Assembly (NCBI RefSeq): GCF_000803065.1
Contig: NZ_JSXI01000013.1
Coordinates: 87,194 to 151,193, forward strand
Source: Sphingomonas sp. ERG5
Lineage (GTDB): Bacteria; Pseudomonadota; Alphaproteobacteria; Sphingomonadales; Sphingomonadaceae
Direction: 5' to 3'
Length of the DNA stretch: 64,000 nt
Shown here: in pieces, positions 29,904-38,969 of the stretch
Numbering within the stretch: the first letter of the stretch is position 1
Layout: every line of letters begins with the position of its first letter
Program-made: the position numbers and the translations under genes
Notes under the pieces: model-generated
Seen by the model: the letters and a program-made list of their open reading frames with translations, nothing else
The model's database searches: none
Told to the model about the DNA's origin: nothing

Positions 29904-30956
29904 TCATTCGATGCCCATAGCTTCCGCTACATTGGCGAAACCATCGCGGCGCAGGAGCCGTGCCAGGCCGTGGTTGATGCGCTGCGGCAGGCCGGGGCCT
30001 TCGTAGACCAGGGCGGTATAGAGCTGGACCAGGCTCGCCCCGCCACGAATGCGGGCATAGGCTTCTTCCGCGCTGCCGATGCCGCCGACCGAAATCAAGG
30101 GCAGCGCCGCCCCGGTCGCCTTGCGGAAGTCGCCGAGTCGCTGGCGCGCGAGCGTGGCAAGCGGTGCGCCCGACAGGCCGCCCGTCTCGATCGCGCGTGG
30201 CGATTTGAGGCCCGGGCGCGAGAGGGTGGTGTTGCTGACGATCAGCGCATCGACATGATGCCCGATCGCGGCGCGCGCGATGCCGTCGATCTCCTTGGCA
30301 TTGAGATCCGGTGCGACCTTCAGGAACAAGGGTGTCGGGAGTTGGGGCGGGCGCTGGGTCGGAATGCGCCGCGCTTCGTCCGCGGCGGCGAGCAATTCGG
30401 TCAGCGCCGATCCGTGCTGCAAGTCGCGCAGGCCCGGCGTGTTGGGGGAACTGATGTTGATCGTGACATAATCGGCGATCCGCGCCGCGCGTTCCACGCC
30501 GGTGCGATAGTCCGCGATGCGATCCGCGGCATCCTTGTTCGCGCCGACATTGATGCCCAGCACGCCCTTGCGCTTCGCCCGGCTTGCGCGGGGCAGGGCG
30601 GCGTCGATGCCGCCATTGTTGAACCCCAGGCGATTGATCACCGCGCGATCCTCGCGCAGCCGGAAAATGCGCGGGCGCGGGTTGCCCGGTTGCGGCAGCG
30701 GCGTGAGCGTGCCGATCTCAACGCTGCCGAAGCCCTGTCCGAAAAAGCCGTCGATCGCCCGGCCGTCCTTGTCGACCCCGGCGGCGAGACCGACCGGATT
30801 GGCGAAGTCGAGCCCGGCCACGGTGGTGCGCAGGATCGGGTCGGCGTGGTGCGGCGCACCGCGGCCGCCCCAGGCGGCGAGCATGGCGATGGTCAGGCCG
30901 TGCGCGCGCTCGGCATCGAGGGCGAACAGGGTAGGGCGGATCAGCGGGAAAAGCAT
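29904..30956 (-). CDS. pyrD: Dihydroorotate dehydrogenase (quinone), class 2
   Basis: A 350-residue FMN enzyme of the inner membrane that oxidises dihydroorotate to orotate in pyrimidine synthesis. The N-terminal amphipathic helix (MLFPLIRPTLFALDAERAHG) binds quinone. Typical blocks are NPVGLAAGVDKDG, GTLTPLPQPGNPRPRIFRL, INRLGFNN, ISSPNTPGLRDLQ with the catalytic Ser, and ISVGGIGSAEEAYARIRGGA. The start at 30956 is well matched. Four 15-bp tandem repeats lie about 40 bases upstream in its leader. Confidence 0.97.
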   Translation of the reverse strand: MLFPLIRPTLFALDAERAHGLTIAMLAAWGGRGAPHHADPILRTTVAGLDFANPVGLAAGVDKDGRAIDGFFGQGFGSVEIGTLTPLPQPGNPRPRIFRLREDRAVINRLGFNNGGIDAALPRASRAKRKGVLGINVGANKDAADRIADYRTGVERAARIADYVTINISSPNTPGLRDLQHGSALTELLAAADEARRIPTQRPPQLPTPLFLKVAPDLNAKEIDGIARAAIGHHVDALIVSNTTLSRPGLKSPRAIETGGLSGAPLATLARQRLGDFRKATGAALPLISVGGIGSAEEAYARIRGGASLVQLYTALVYEGPGLPQRINHGLARLLRRDGFANVAEAMGIE

Positions 30957-30993
30957 GGGCGCGACATGGCATTGGCGAGGCGCGCGGTCAAAG

Positions 30994-31053
30994 CCTGTAA
31001 GGAGGGGGCCTGTAAGGACGGGGCCTGTAAGGACCGGGCCTGTAAGGACGGGG
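30994..31053. repeat. 15-bp tandem repeat, four copies, in the pyrD leader
   Basis: CCTGTAAGGA recurs at 30994, 31009, 31024 and 31039, a period of exactly 15, with small differences in the GGACGGGG part. The array ends about 38 bases upstream of the pyrD start. Because 15 is a multiple of three it keeps frames open on both strands, giving false extensions of pyrD. Confidence 0.9.
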
Positions 31054-31157
31054 AATCTGCCGCCGTGGCGGTTTCGTCCAATACAAGGGGAAGCCGATTT
31101 GCTCAAAGGCCTGTGCGACCCAAGGAACCCTTTCGCAACAGGGGGTTCTTTCACTTA

Positions 31158-31200
31158 CGGCCCGGGCGGTTCTCCGCCCGGGCCGCTTTTCTTTTGTGTC
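31158..31200 (+). terminator. Strong intrinsic terminator upstream of the AraC-type gene
   Basis: A perfect 12-bp stem (CGGCCCGGGCGG at 31158-31169 with CCGCCCGGGCCG at 31174-31185) has a TTCT loop and is followed by CTTTTCTTTTG. It faces the plus strand, yet no plus-strand gene lies upstream; pyrD is divergent. A second smaller hairpin (about 31120-31150) precedes it. It could end a small RNA or act as an attenuator for the regulator at 31246. Confidence 0.75.
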
Positions 31201-31245
31201 CCGAAGGGCTAGACTCTCGGACATAAAAGAACAGGGGCGCAATCA

Positions 31246-32103
31246 TTGTCGGATTTTCAGCTGGACTATGCGGTCCCGGCCGCAGACCTGTCCGAATATA
31301 TCACGCTTTTCTATTACTTTCGGGCCGATGTTCCCGTGTTCGAGGATAGCGAACGCGCCGATCATGCGCAGCTTCGCGTTCGCCTTTCCCCGGGCAGCGC
31401 GGAATACCGATTCCCCGATGACTCGATTCAGTCGCCCGCGGAGTTCCACGTCATCGGCCCGACCAGCGGCCCGATGCAGGTCCGCGTGATCGGACCGGTC
31501 GAGGTTTTTGGCATGGGGGTGACCGCGGCGGGGTGGGCCGCGATGATCGGCAATGAGGCATCGTCGGTGCTGAACCGCACGATCGACGCCAGTGTCCTGT
31601 TCGGATCGGCACGGCTGAAAGCGACGGCGACGGCATTGCGCGCAGCGCCCGACAATGCGGCGCGGTTTGCGATCGGCGAGGATCTGGTGCGCGAGCTCGT
31701 CCGCGAGGGCGACGAGCCGGCATGCCAGTTCGCGCGCCAGGTCGATGGCTGGCTTGCCGCGAGCCCGTCGCCGGAGATGGAGGATCTGGTTACCGCGACT
31801 GGATTGTCGCGGCGTCAGGTCGAACGCAAATGCAACGCGATGTACGGCGCCCCGCCGAAACTGCTCGCGCGCAAATATCGCGCGCTGCGCGCCGCGGTGG
31901 CAATGGTGGCGGACAGCGAGGACGTCGACGACATCATCGCGCGCGGTTTTTACGACCAGTCGCACTTGATCCGCGAGGTGAAGCAGTTCACCGGTCTGAC
32001 CCCGCGCCAGATCATGGCGGAGCCGGGCGTGCTGCAGCGGCTGACCATGCGCCAGCGAACCGCGCTGGACGGACAGGTCAGCCCGCTGATCAGCGGGACG
32101 TAA
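31246..32103 (+). CDS. AraC family transcriptional regulator
   Basis: A 285-residue regulator. The C-terminal AraC domain (about residues 180-270) has two helix-turn-helix units: MEDLVTATGLSRRQVERKCN and VDDIIARGFYDQSHLIREVK followed by FTGLTPRQIM. The N-terminal ligand domain (MSDFQLDYAVPAADLSEYIT) is of the AraC_E_bind/DUF6597 type. The only start with a good ribosome site (AGGGG) is the TTG at 31246. Its target is unknown. It precedes the suf operon in the same direction but a gap of 89 bases and a dedicated suf regulator argue for separate control. Confidence 0.88.
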   Translation: MSDFQLDYAVPAADLSEYITLFYYFRADVPVFEDSERADHAQLRVRLSPGSAEYRFPDDSIQSPAEFHVIGPTSGPMQVRVIGPVEVFGMGVTAAGWAAMIGNEASSVLNRTIDASVLFGSARLKATATALRAAPDNAARFAIGEDLVRELVREGDEPACQFARQVDGWLAASPSPEMEDLVTATGLSRRQVERKCNAMYGAPPKLLARKYRALRAAVAMVADSEDVDDIIARGFYDQSHLIREVKQFTGLTPRQIMAEPGVLQRLTMRQRTALDGQVSPLISGT

Positions 32104-32192
32104 TTCCTCCCGTCAGGGAGGATTTTAGGTTGACCCGCTCCCTTTGCATCCCCACATGCCCAATCGGAACGAATCAATCCGATTAGGAATTC

Positions 32193-32663
32193 ATGCGCCT
32201 TTCGAGCCTTGCCGATTATGCCGTCGTGATGATGAGCGCGACTGCGCGTCATTGCGGTGGCGTGGCGCGGCTCAACGCGACCTTGCTGGCCGAGGAAACC
32301 GGCGTGCCGCTGCCCACCGTGCAGAAACTGGTCAGCCGGTTGTCCGGCGCGGGCCTGATCGAGAGCGCGCGTGGCACCGGTGGCGGTTTCCGTCTCGCGC
32401 GGCCGGCGGCGGCGATCAGCCTTGCGGACATCATCGAGGCGGTCGAGGGGCCGATCGCGATGACCGCCTGCGTCGAGGCCGGGCGCCACGACTGCGGGCA
32501 TGAGGATGTTTGCCGGGTGAAACCGCACTGGAACACTGTCAACGGCGCGGTGCGCGGGGCATTGGCGGGCGTCAGCCTCGCGACATTGTCCAACTTGCCG
32601 CTCCAAACCAATCCGGCCGGAACCAGGGTCGACATGGCGCTCGGCGCCGAGGTGATGAATTAA
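32193..32663 (+). CDS. SUF system Rrf2-family Fe-S regulator
   Basis: A 156-residue Rrf2/IscR-type winged-helix regulator. DNA-binding is by [18 protein letters not shown] and the helix [19 protein letters not shown] with a [11 protein letters not shown] wing. Cys93, Cys101 and Cys107 ([11 protein letters not shown]... EDVC) are the expected cluster ligands. It heads the suf operon, 1 base before sufB, so it probably senses Fe-S status and represses its own operon. The IscR/SufR name is left open, as the alphaproteobacterial branch is distinct. Confidence 0.93.
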   Translation: MRLSSLADYAVVMMSATARHCGGVARLNATLLAEETGVPLPTVQKLVSRLSGAGLIESARGTGGGFRLARPAAAISLADIIEAVEGPIAMTACVEAGRHDCGHEDVCRVKPHWNTVNGAVRGALAGVSLATLSNLPLQTNPAGTRVDMALGAEVMN

Positions 32664-32664
32664 G

Positions 32665-34124
<1,460 letters not shown>

Positions 34125-34128
<4 letters not shown>

Positions 34129-34361
34129 ACCTGTCCGACAAGCCTCGCATAACGGCATATCACGCATTGGTGCAGGGCAGCGACGGCCCGGAGGGCGTCC
34201 ATTCGCGCGTATCGATCGACGCTGAAAACCTGACCGATGCCCAGGCTCGAATCGAAGCCGCGTATCCCTCTGGGCGCGTGGCCAGCATTTGGGGTGATTG
34301 GGAATCCGACCAACTACGCGGCTACTCGCTGGAATCGTCAAATACGGCGGTGCAATGCTGA
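34125..34361 (+). CDS. Small unknown protein in the suf operon
   Basis: A 78-residue frame starting at GTG 34125, overlapping the sufB stop as GTGA, so translation is coupled. The protein [20 protein letters not shown] has a central amphipathic helix ([20 protein letters not shown]) then IWGDWESDQ. It has no signal or membrane segment. I do not recognise the family. Coupling to sufB supports expression; a role in Fe-S assembly is inference only. Confidence 0.6.
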
Positions 34362-34404
34362 AAATTGGAAACTTCCGCGCCGAGATCAGGCGCAAGGTGA
34401 ACGC

Positions 34405-34731
34405 GTGATTGTCGTGCTCACCCTTGCCGCCGCGCTTCAGCAGATACCCGCAGCCGCCCCCGACACGTCAGACGACATCGTCGTGCTCGGCAAGCGGCTG
34501 CAGGAAGTCGGCGTGCGGATGAAGATCGATCGCAAGGGCCGACTGCGCACCTGTTCGGTCACCAAATCGGTCGACGATGCCGATCTCGACCGGTTCTGGT
34601 GCGATGCGGGCGTGGCCTGTGCCGCGACCAGGCCAAAGGGTGCGGCGGCGCTGACCGCCTGTGTCGAAGGCCGGCGCGGAGAATTTTTGGAACGGCTCGC
34701 CCAGGTGCGCGCCGTCAATGAGCGGAATTGA
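34405..34731 (+). CDS. Small, probably exported protein with three conserved-looking Cys
   Basis: A 108-residue frame from GTG 34405, preceded by the ribosome site AAGGTGA. A short hydrophobic start (MIVVLTLAAALQQIPAAA) suggests a signal peptide. The mature part DDIVVLGKRLQEVGVRMKID has Cys in RTCSVTKS, DRFWCDAGVAC and LTACVEGRR. The stop is 1 base before the sufC start. The family is not recognised; it resembles short secreted unknowns of sphingomonads. Being in the suf operon may simply reflect later insertion. Confidence 0.62.
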   Translation: MIVVLTLAAALQQIPAAAPDTSDDIVVLGKRLQEVGVRMKIDRKGRLRTCSVTKSVDDADLDRFWCDAGVACAATRPKGAAALTACVEGRRGEFLERLAQVRAVNERN

Positions 34732-34732
34732 C

Positions 34733-35476
34733 ATGCTGACTATCGACAATCTTCACGCCGAAATCGACGGCAAGGAAATCCTCAAGGGCCTTTCGCTCAC
34801 GGTCAATGCCGGCGAAGTCCATGCGATCATGGGTCCGAACGGCGCGGGCAAGTCGACGCTTGGCTATGTGCTGGGTGGGCGCCCCGGCTATGAAGTGACT
34901 GACGGTTCGGTGACCTTTGGCGGCGAGGATTTGCTGGAGATGGCGCCGCACGAGCGTGCTGCCGCCGGCCTGTTCCTTGGTTTCCAGTATCCGGTCGAAA
35001 TCCCCGGCGTATCCAACGTCCAGTTTCTGCGCGAGGCGCTCAATGCACAGCGTAAGGCGCGCGGCGAAGCCCCGCTGTCCGGCGGCGAATTCCTCAAACT
35101 GGCGCGCGCCCAGGCCGATCTGCTCTCGATGGATCAGGAAATGCTCAAGCGCCCGGTCAATGTCGGCTTTTCCGGCGGGGAGAAGAAGCGCAACGAGATG
35201 GTCCAGATGGGCATTATCGGCCCGAAGCTGGCGATCCTCGACGAAACCGATTCCGGCCTCGACATCGACGCGCTGCGCGTCGTCGGCGATGGCATCAACC
35301 GCATCATGCGCGCCCCCGACAAGGCGGTGATCCTGATCACCCATTATCAGCGGCTGCTCGATTATGTGAAACCCGATTTCGTGCATGTGCTGAGCGGCGG
35401 GCGCATCATCCGCTCCGGCGGCGCCGAACTCGCGCACGAACTCGAAGCCGAGGGCTATGCGGCGGTGGCGGCATGA
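34733..35476 (+). CDS. sufC: Fe-S cluster assembly ATPase SufC
   Basis: A 247-residue ABC-type ATPase that powers the SufBCD scaffold in the cytoplasm. Walker A is GPNGAGKST, the Q-loop region is GLFLGFQYPVEIPGVSN, the signature is FSGGEKKRNE and Walker B is LAILDETDSGLDIDAL, with the H-loop in ILITHYQRLLDY. Length is standard. It is separated from sufD by a 112-base gap that contains a 16-bp inverted repeat. Confidence 0.98.
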   Translation: MLTIDNLHAEIDGKEILKGLSLTVNAGEVHAIMGPNGAGKSTLGYVLGGRPGYEVTDGSVTFGGEDLLEMAPHERAAAGLFLGFQYPVEIPGVSNVQFLREALNAQRKARGEAPLSGGEFLKLARAQADLLSMDQEMLKRPVNVGFSGGEKKRNEMVQMGIIGPKLAILDETDSGLDIDALRVVGDGINRIMRAPDKAVILITHYQRLLDYVKPDFVHVLSGGRIIRSGGAELAHELEAEGYAAVAA

Positions 35477-35506
35477 GCATTTCTTGCGCCGCAGGCTTAA
35501 CGCCTT

Positions 35507-35576
35507 CTCTCCGCGTCTCCGCGTCTCCGTGGGCACCCATTTTCTTGTTCACGCGTAGCGGCGGAGACGCGGAGAG
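35507..35576. repeat. Inverted repeat between sufC and sufD
   Basis: CTCTCCGCGTCTCCGC (35507-35522) is the perfect reverse complement of 35561-35576, with a 38-base spacer. The left side has a further partial tandem copy (GCGTCTCCG). It looks like a repeated palindromic element inserted into the operon and could fold in the mRNA just before the sufD ribosome site. Confidence 0.7.
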
Positions 35577-35588
35577 GGAGTTTGTGAA

Positions 35589-36341
35589 ATGACCGCGCTG
35601 GCTGTCCCCACCCGGCGTGATGAAGCCTGGCGCTACAGTGATCTCGAAGCGGTTGCCTCGGTCTGGCCGGTCCCCGAGCCCGAACTGGTCGAAGTCTCCG
35701 CCGGGGAATCAATCTCGCGCGTCATCGTGCAGGACGCGTCGCTCGATGCGGTCGCGATCCGCGATTTCCGCGTCGTGCTGCACAAGGGCGCGACCGCGAC
35801 CTTCCATATCCTCAACATCGGTGGCAGGCTTGGCCGCGTCGCGATCGACGTGACCTGCCATGAAGGGTCGCATTTCGAACTTGGCGGCGCGATGCTCGGC
35901 AGCGGCAACCAGACGCTCGAGATCGTCACCACGCTCAACCATATCGAACCCAATGCGACCTCCAACCAGCTGGTCCGCTCGGTGCTCGGCGGCAAGGCGA
36001 CCGGCAGCTATCTCGGCAAGGTGGCGGTCGCGCGCGACGCGCAGAAGACCGACGCCAGCCAGTCGGTCAAGGCGATGCTGCTGACCCGCACCGCGACCGC
36101 CAATGCCAAGCCCGAGCTCGAGATTTTCGCTGACGATGTGAAGTGCGCGCATGGCGCGACGGTCGGCGAGCTCGACGCGATGGCGCTCTTCTATCTGATG
36201 AGCCGGGGTATCGCGCCGGCCGAGGCCAAGGTGTTGCTGCTTCAGGCGTTCGTTGCGAGCGCTTTTGCCGGCATCGAGGATGCTGCCGAGCGCGAGGCAG
36301 TGGAAGCGGCGGCGCAAGTCGCGCTGGAGCGGATGCTGTGA
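35589..36341 (+). CDS. sufD: Fe-S cluster assembly protein SufD
   Basis: A 250-residue partner of SufB, shorter than E. coli SufD (about 420) because most of the N-terminal domain is missing, which is usual in alphaproteobacteria. It starts MTALAVPTRRDEAWRYSDLE and has the beta-helix GSHFELGGAMLGSGNQTLEI and the C-terminal core ELEIFADDVKCAHGATVGEL then MALFYLMSRGI, where the conserved Cys and His lie. It is flanked on both sides by repeat elements. Confidence 0.95.
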   Translation: MTALAVPTRRDEAWRYSDLEAVASVWPVPEPELVEVSAGESISRVIVQDASLDAVAIRDFRVVLHKGATATFHILNIGGRLGRVAIDVTCHEGSHFELGGAMLGSGNQTLEIVTTLNHIEPNATSNQLVRSVLGGKATGSYLGKVAVARDAQKTDASQSVKAMLLTRTATANAKPELEIFADDVKCAHGATVGELDAMALFYLMSRGIAPAEAKVLLLQAFVASAFAGIEDAAEREAVEAAAQVALERML

Positions 36342-36359
36342 GGATTGCTCTCAGCCCTC

Positions 36360-36435
36360 CGTTCGTGTCGAGCGACGTCGAGACACAGATGCGCAGCATC
36401 TGTGGCCTGTTTCTCGACATCGCTCGAAACGAACG
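36360..36435. repeat. Large imperfect palindrome between sufD and sufS
   Basis: Arms of 27 bases (36360-36386 and 36409-36435) match at 24 positions as inverted repeats; the right arm carries TCGCTCGAAACGAACG. A second perfect palindrome, CAGATGC-GCA-GCATCTG (36386-36402), sits in the centre. The sequence ends 18 bases before the sufS ATG. It looks like a different family from the element in the sufC-sufD gap. Confidence 0.75.
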
Positions 36436-36453
36436 CGGAAGGGTTGGCAAAGC

Positions 36454-37668
36454 ATGACCACACTCACCGATACCCGCCCGCTCGACGTGCTCGCCGATTT
36501 CCCGGCGATCCCGGCCGGCTGGGCCTATCTCGACACCGCCGCCACCGCGCAGAAGCCGCAGGTCGTGATCGACGCGATCACGCGCGGTTACGACACGACC
36601 TACGCGACCGTGCACCGCGGCGTGTATCAGCGCTCGGCCGATATGACGCTCGCCTATGAAGCGGCGCGCAAACGCGTCGCCGGCTTTATCGGCGCGGCCT
36701 CGCCCGACGAGATCGTCTTCGTGCGTGGCGCGACCGAGGGGATCAACCTTGTCGCGCAATGCTGGGCCGGGACTCAGCTCAAGGCCGGCGACCGCATCCT
36801 GCTGTCCACGCTGGAACATCACTCCAACATCGTACCGTGGCAGCTCGTTGCCGAGCGCGTTGGCGCCGCGATCGATGTCGTGCCGCTGACCGCCGATCAC
36901 TGCATCGATCTCGATGCGATGGCGGCGATGATCACGCCCGATCACAAGCTGGTCGCCCTTGCTCATGTCTCGAACGTGCTGGGGTCGGTGCTCGATGCGA
37001 AGCGCGCGGCGGATATCGCGCATTCGGTCGGCGCGAAGATTCTGCTCGACGGCTGCCAGGCGGTGCCGCGCCTTGCCGTCGATGTCTCGGCGCTTGATTG
37101 CGATTTCTACGTCTTCTCGGGCCACAAGCTCTACGGTCCGACCGGGATCGGCATATTATGGGCCAGGGCTGAATTGCTCGACGCGATGCCGCCCTGGCAC
37201 GGCGGTGGCGCGATGATCGACAAGGTCACCTTCGCGCGCACCACCTATGCCCCGCCACCGGCACGGTTCGAGGCGGGCACGCCGCACATCGTCGGCGCAC
37301 TCGGACTGCATGCGGCGATCGACTATGTCGAAAGCATCGGGCTGGATGCGATCCATGCACATGAGACGGCGCTGGTCGCGAAAACCCGTGAAGCCTTGTC
37401 GCAGATCAATTCGGTCACGCTTTATGGTCCGGAAGAGTCGGCGGGAATCGTTTCCTTCTCGATCGAGGGGGTGCATCCGCACGACATCGGCACCATCTTG
37501 GATGAAGCGAAGGTCGCGATCCGCGCCGGGCATCATTGTGCGCAGCCGTTGATGGAGGCGCTCGGAGTGCCGGCGACGGCGCGGGCGAGCTTCGGGGTTT
37601 ATAATGGTGCCGCGGACGTGGACGCGCTGGTCAAAGGTATCGAACGAGTGACGAGGATCTTCGGATGA
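36454..37668 (+). CDS. sufS: Cysteine desulfurase SufS
   Basis: A 404-residue PLP enzyme of the class V aminotransferase fold that takes sulfur from cysteine for Fe-S assembly. Lys225 (FSGHKLYGPTG) binds PLP and Cys362 (IRAGHHCAQPLM) is the persulfide Cys, placed as in group II desulfurases. Other marks are YLDTAATAQKP, TVHRGVYQRS, LLSTLEHHSNIVPWQ and FEAGTPHI. No SufE gene is seen in the operon. It overlaps the sufT-like gene by 4 bases. Confidence 0.97.
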   Translation: MTTLTDTRPLDVLADFPAIPAGWAYLDTAATAQKPQVVIDAITRGYDTTYATVHRGVYQRSADMTLAYEAARKRVAGFIGAASPDEIVFVRGATEGINLVAQCWAGTQLKAGDRILLSTLEHHSNIVPWQLVAERVGAAIDVVPLTADHCIDLDAMAAMITPDHKLVALAHVSNVLGSVLDAKRAADIAHSVGAKILLDGCQAVPRLAVDVSALDCDFYVFSGHKLYGPTGIGILWARAELLDAMPPWHGGGAMIDKVTFARTTYAPPPARFEAGTPHIVGALGLHAAIDYVESIGLDAIHAHETALVAKTREALSQINSVTLYGPEESAGIVSFSIEGVHPHDIGTILDEAKVAIRAGHHCAQPLMEALGVPATARASFGVYNGAADVDALVKGIERVTRIFG

Positions 37669-38129
37669 ACGAAGAACGCAAGATTGCGGTCGAAGAGGTC
37701 GAGACGGTCGAGGCGCCGCCGCGTGCGCGTGTCGAGGCCCCGGCCGAAACGCTTGAGCGCAAGCGCGATTATCTCGAGGGCTTTCTGGCGCAAAGGCCGC
37801 AGGGGCTTGCCGCGGGCGAGCCCGGTGGGGCGCTGTACGAAGCGGTGGTCGATGCGCTGAAGGAAATCTACGACCCGGAAATTCCGGTCAACATCTATGA
37901 TCTCGGGCTGATCTACGGCGTTGACGTGACTAATGACGGCCATGCCGTGGTGACGATGACGCTGACCACGCCGCATTGCCCGGTCGCTGAATCGATGCCG
38001 ATGGAAGTTGAATTGCGCGTCGGCGCGGTGCCCGGTGTCGGCAGTGCCGAAGTCAATCTGGTGTGGGATCCGCCCTGGGACCCGCAAAAGATGAGCGACG
38101 ATGCGAAGCTCGAACTGGGCATGTTGTGA
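37665..38129 (+). CDS. sufT: SUF system MIP18/DUF59 protein, SufT-like
   Basis: A 154-residue protein with a charged N-terminal extension (about 55 residues) and a DUF59/MIP18 domain: ALYEAVVDALKEIYDPEIPV with NIYDLGLIYGV, then LTTPHCPVAESM holding the conserved Cys, and VWDPPWDPQKMS. SufT-like proteins help maturation of Fe-S enzymes. The ATG overlaps the sufS stop, so it is coupled to sufS. Confidence 0.93.
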   Translation: MNEERKIAVEEVETVEAPPRARVEAPAETLERKRDYLEGFLAQRPQGLAAGEPGGALYEAVVDALKEIYDPEIPVNIYDLGLIYGVDVTNDGHAVVTMTLTTPHCPVAESMPMEVELRVGAVPGVGSAEVNLVWDPPWDPQKMSDDAKLELGML

Positions 38130-38137
38130 GGCGATTC

Positions 38138-38187
38138 GAGAAGCCAGGGCGGGTCAAGGGGGACTCGGACCGCCCCGGCTTCTCTTT
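38138..38187 (+). terminator. Long hairpin between sufT-like and sufA-like genes
   Basis: GAGAAGCCAGGGCGG (38138-38152) and CCGCCCCGGCTTCTC (38170-38184) form a 15-bp stem with one mismatch and a 17-base loop, followed by TTTC. The T-run is weak, so it may act as a partial terminator or an RNA-stability element lowering expression of the last gene. Confidence 0.5.
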
Positions 38188-38206
38188 CGGGGGCATGGAG
38201 TAGACG

Positions 38207-38563
38207 ATGTCAGATGTGAAAACCCGCAACCGCCCGGCGGCACTTTTATTGACCCCCTCGGCCGAGGCGCGGATTGCCGAATTGATGGCCAAGGCGCCGG
38301 CCGACGCGATCGGCGTGAAGCTGTCGACACCGCGCCGGGGCTGTTCGGGGCTGGCCTATTCGGTCGATTATGTGACTGAGGCCAAGCCGTTCGATGAACG
38401 CATCGACACGCCCGGCGGCACGTTGTTCGTCGATGGCGGGTCGATCCTGTATCTGATCGGATCGACGATGAACTGGGCAGAGGACGATTTCGCCGCCGGC
38501 TTCGTATTCCAGAACCCCAACGCCAAGGGCGAGTGCGGGTGCGGGGAAAGCTTTACGGTTTAG
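38207..38563 (+). CDS. sufA: A-type Fe-S carrier protein (SufA/IscA/HesB family)
   Basis: A 118-residue cluster carrier with the three family cysteines: Cys46 (RRGCSGLAYSVDY), Cys110 and Cys112 (GECGCGESF). Length and the motif FQNPNAKGECGCG are typical. It transfers clusters to target enzymes and closes the suf operon. The sufA name is given from context; the sequence alone does not separate SufA from IscA or ErpA. Confidence 0.94.
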   Translation: MSDVKTRNRPAALLLTPSAEARIAELMAKAPADAIGVKLSTPRRGCSGLAYSVDYVTEAKPFDERIDTPGGTLFVDGGSILYLIGSTMNWAEDDFAAGFVFQNPNAKGECGCGESFTV

Positions 38564-38969
38564 GGCGGATCACCGTCAGCCCGGGAGCTCGACGATCATC
38601 TTTCTAGGGAAGCAGGGATTTATGCTGTTTCAGGTTGCGGCCTTGATTCAATCCCGATCCCGATCATGACAGCGTAGAGCCCGGCGGAATGCTGTTTGCG
38701 CCCGCCATGCTCTTTCTCATGACCGCTCAATCTTGAAGGCCTGGATGCCGCTGTCCGGGCGAAAACAGCATGCTGTTCCGCGCTGTTATCATGCTGTTAT
38801 CATGCTGTTATTCAATAACAGCATAAATGAACGCAAGATCTTGAAAATAGACGGAAAATTTCCGAATAAAATCCAACTTAACAGCATGGAAAAAATTGCG
38901 CCGAAATAACAGCAAGGAACAGCATCTTTGGACGGGTCCGAATCGCCCTCCGGGCAGAAGCGGGAACGC
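38564..38969. other. 406-base gene-free region between convergent genes
   Basis: No gene is supported. The region is clearly richer in A and T than its flanks and holds the cluster of ATGCTGTT/AACAGCAT motifs (38622-38925). It lies between the 3' ends of sufA and the SDR gene, so promoter functions are not expected here. Confidence 0.7.
38622..38925. repeat. Cluster of nine 8-bp ATGCTGTT/AACAGCAT motifs
   Basis: Exact copies start at 38622, 38689, 38770, 38791 and 38802 (as ATGCTGTT) and at 38764, 38817, 38880 and 38918 (as AACAGCAT). Two pairs form palindromes: AACAGCATGCTGTT (38764-38777) and an 11-bp-arm palindrome at 38802-38824. The middle part also repeats with an 11-base period (GCTGTTATCAT from 38782). 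A one-mismatch copy is at 38908. Confidence 0.85.

Noticed and set aside
30994..31053. CRISPR array
   Set aside because: The 15-bp units are directly adjacent with no unique spacers and there are no cas genes.
29847..31226. 459-codon plus-strand frame including CK-rich repeats
   Set aside because: Antisense to pyrD; the repeated KDGACKDG-like part comes from translating the 15-bp tandem repeat.
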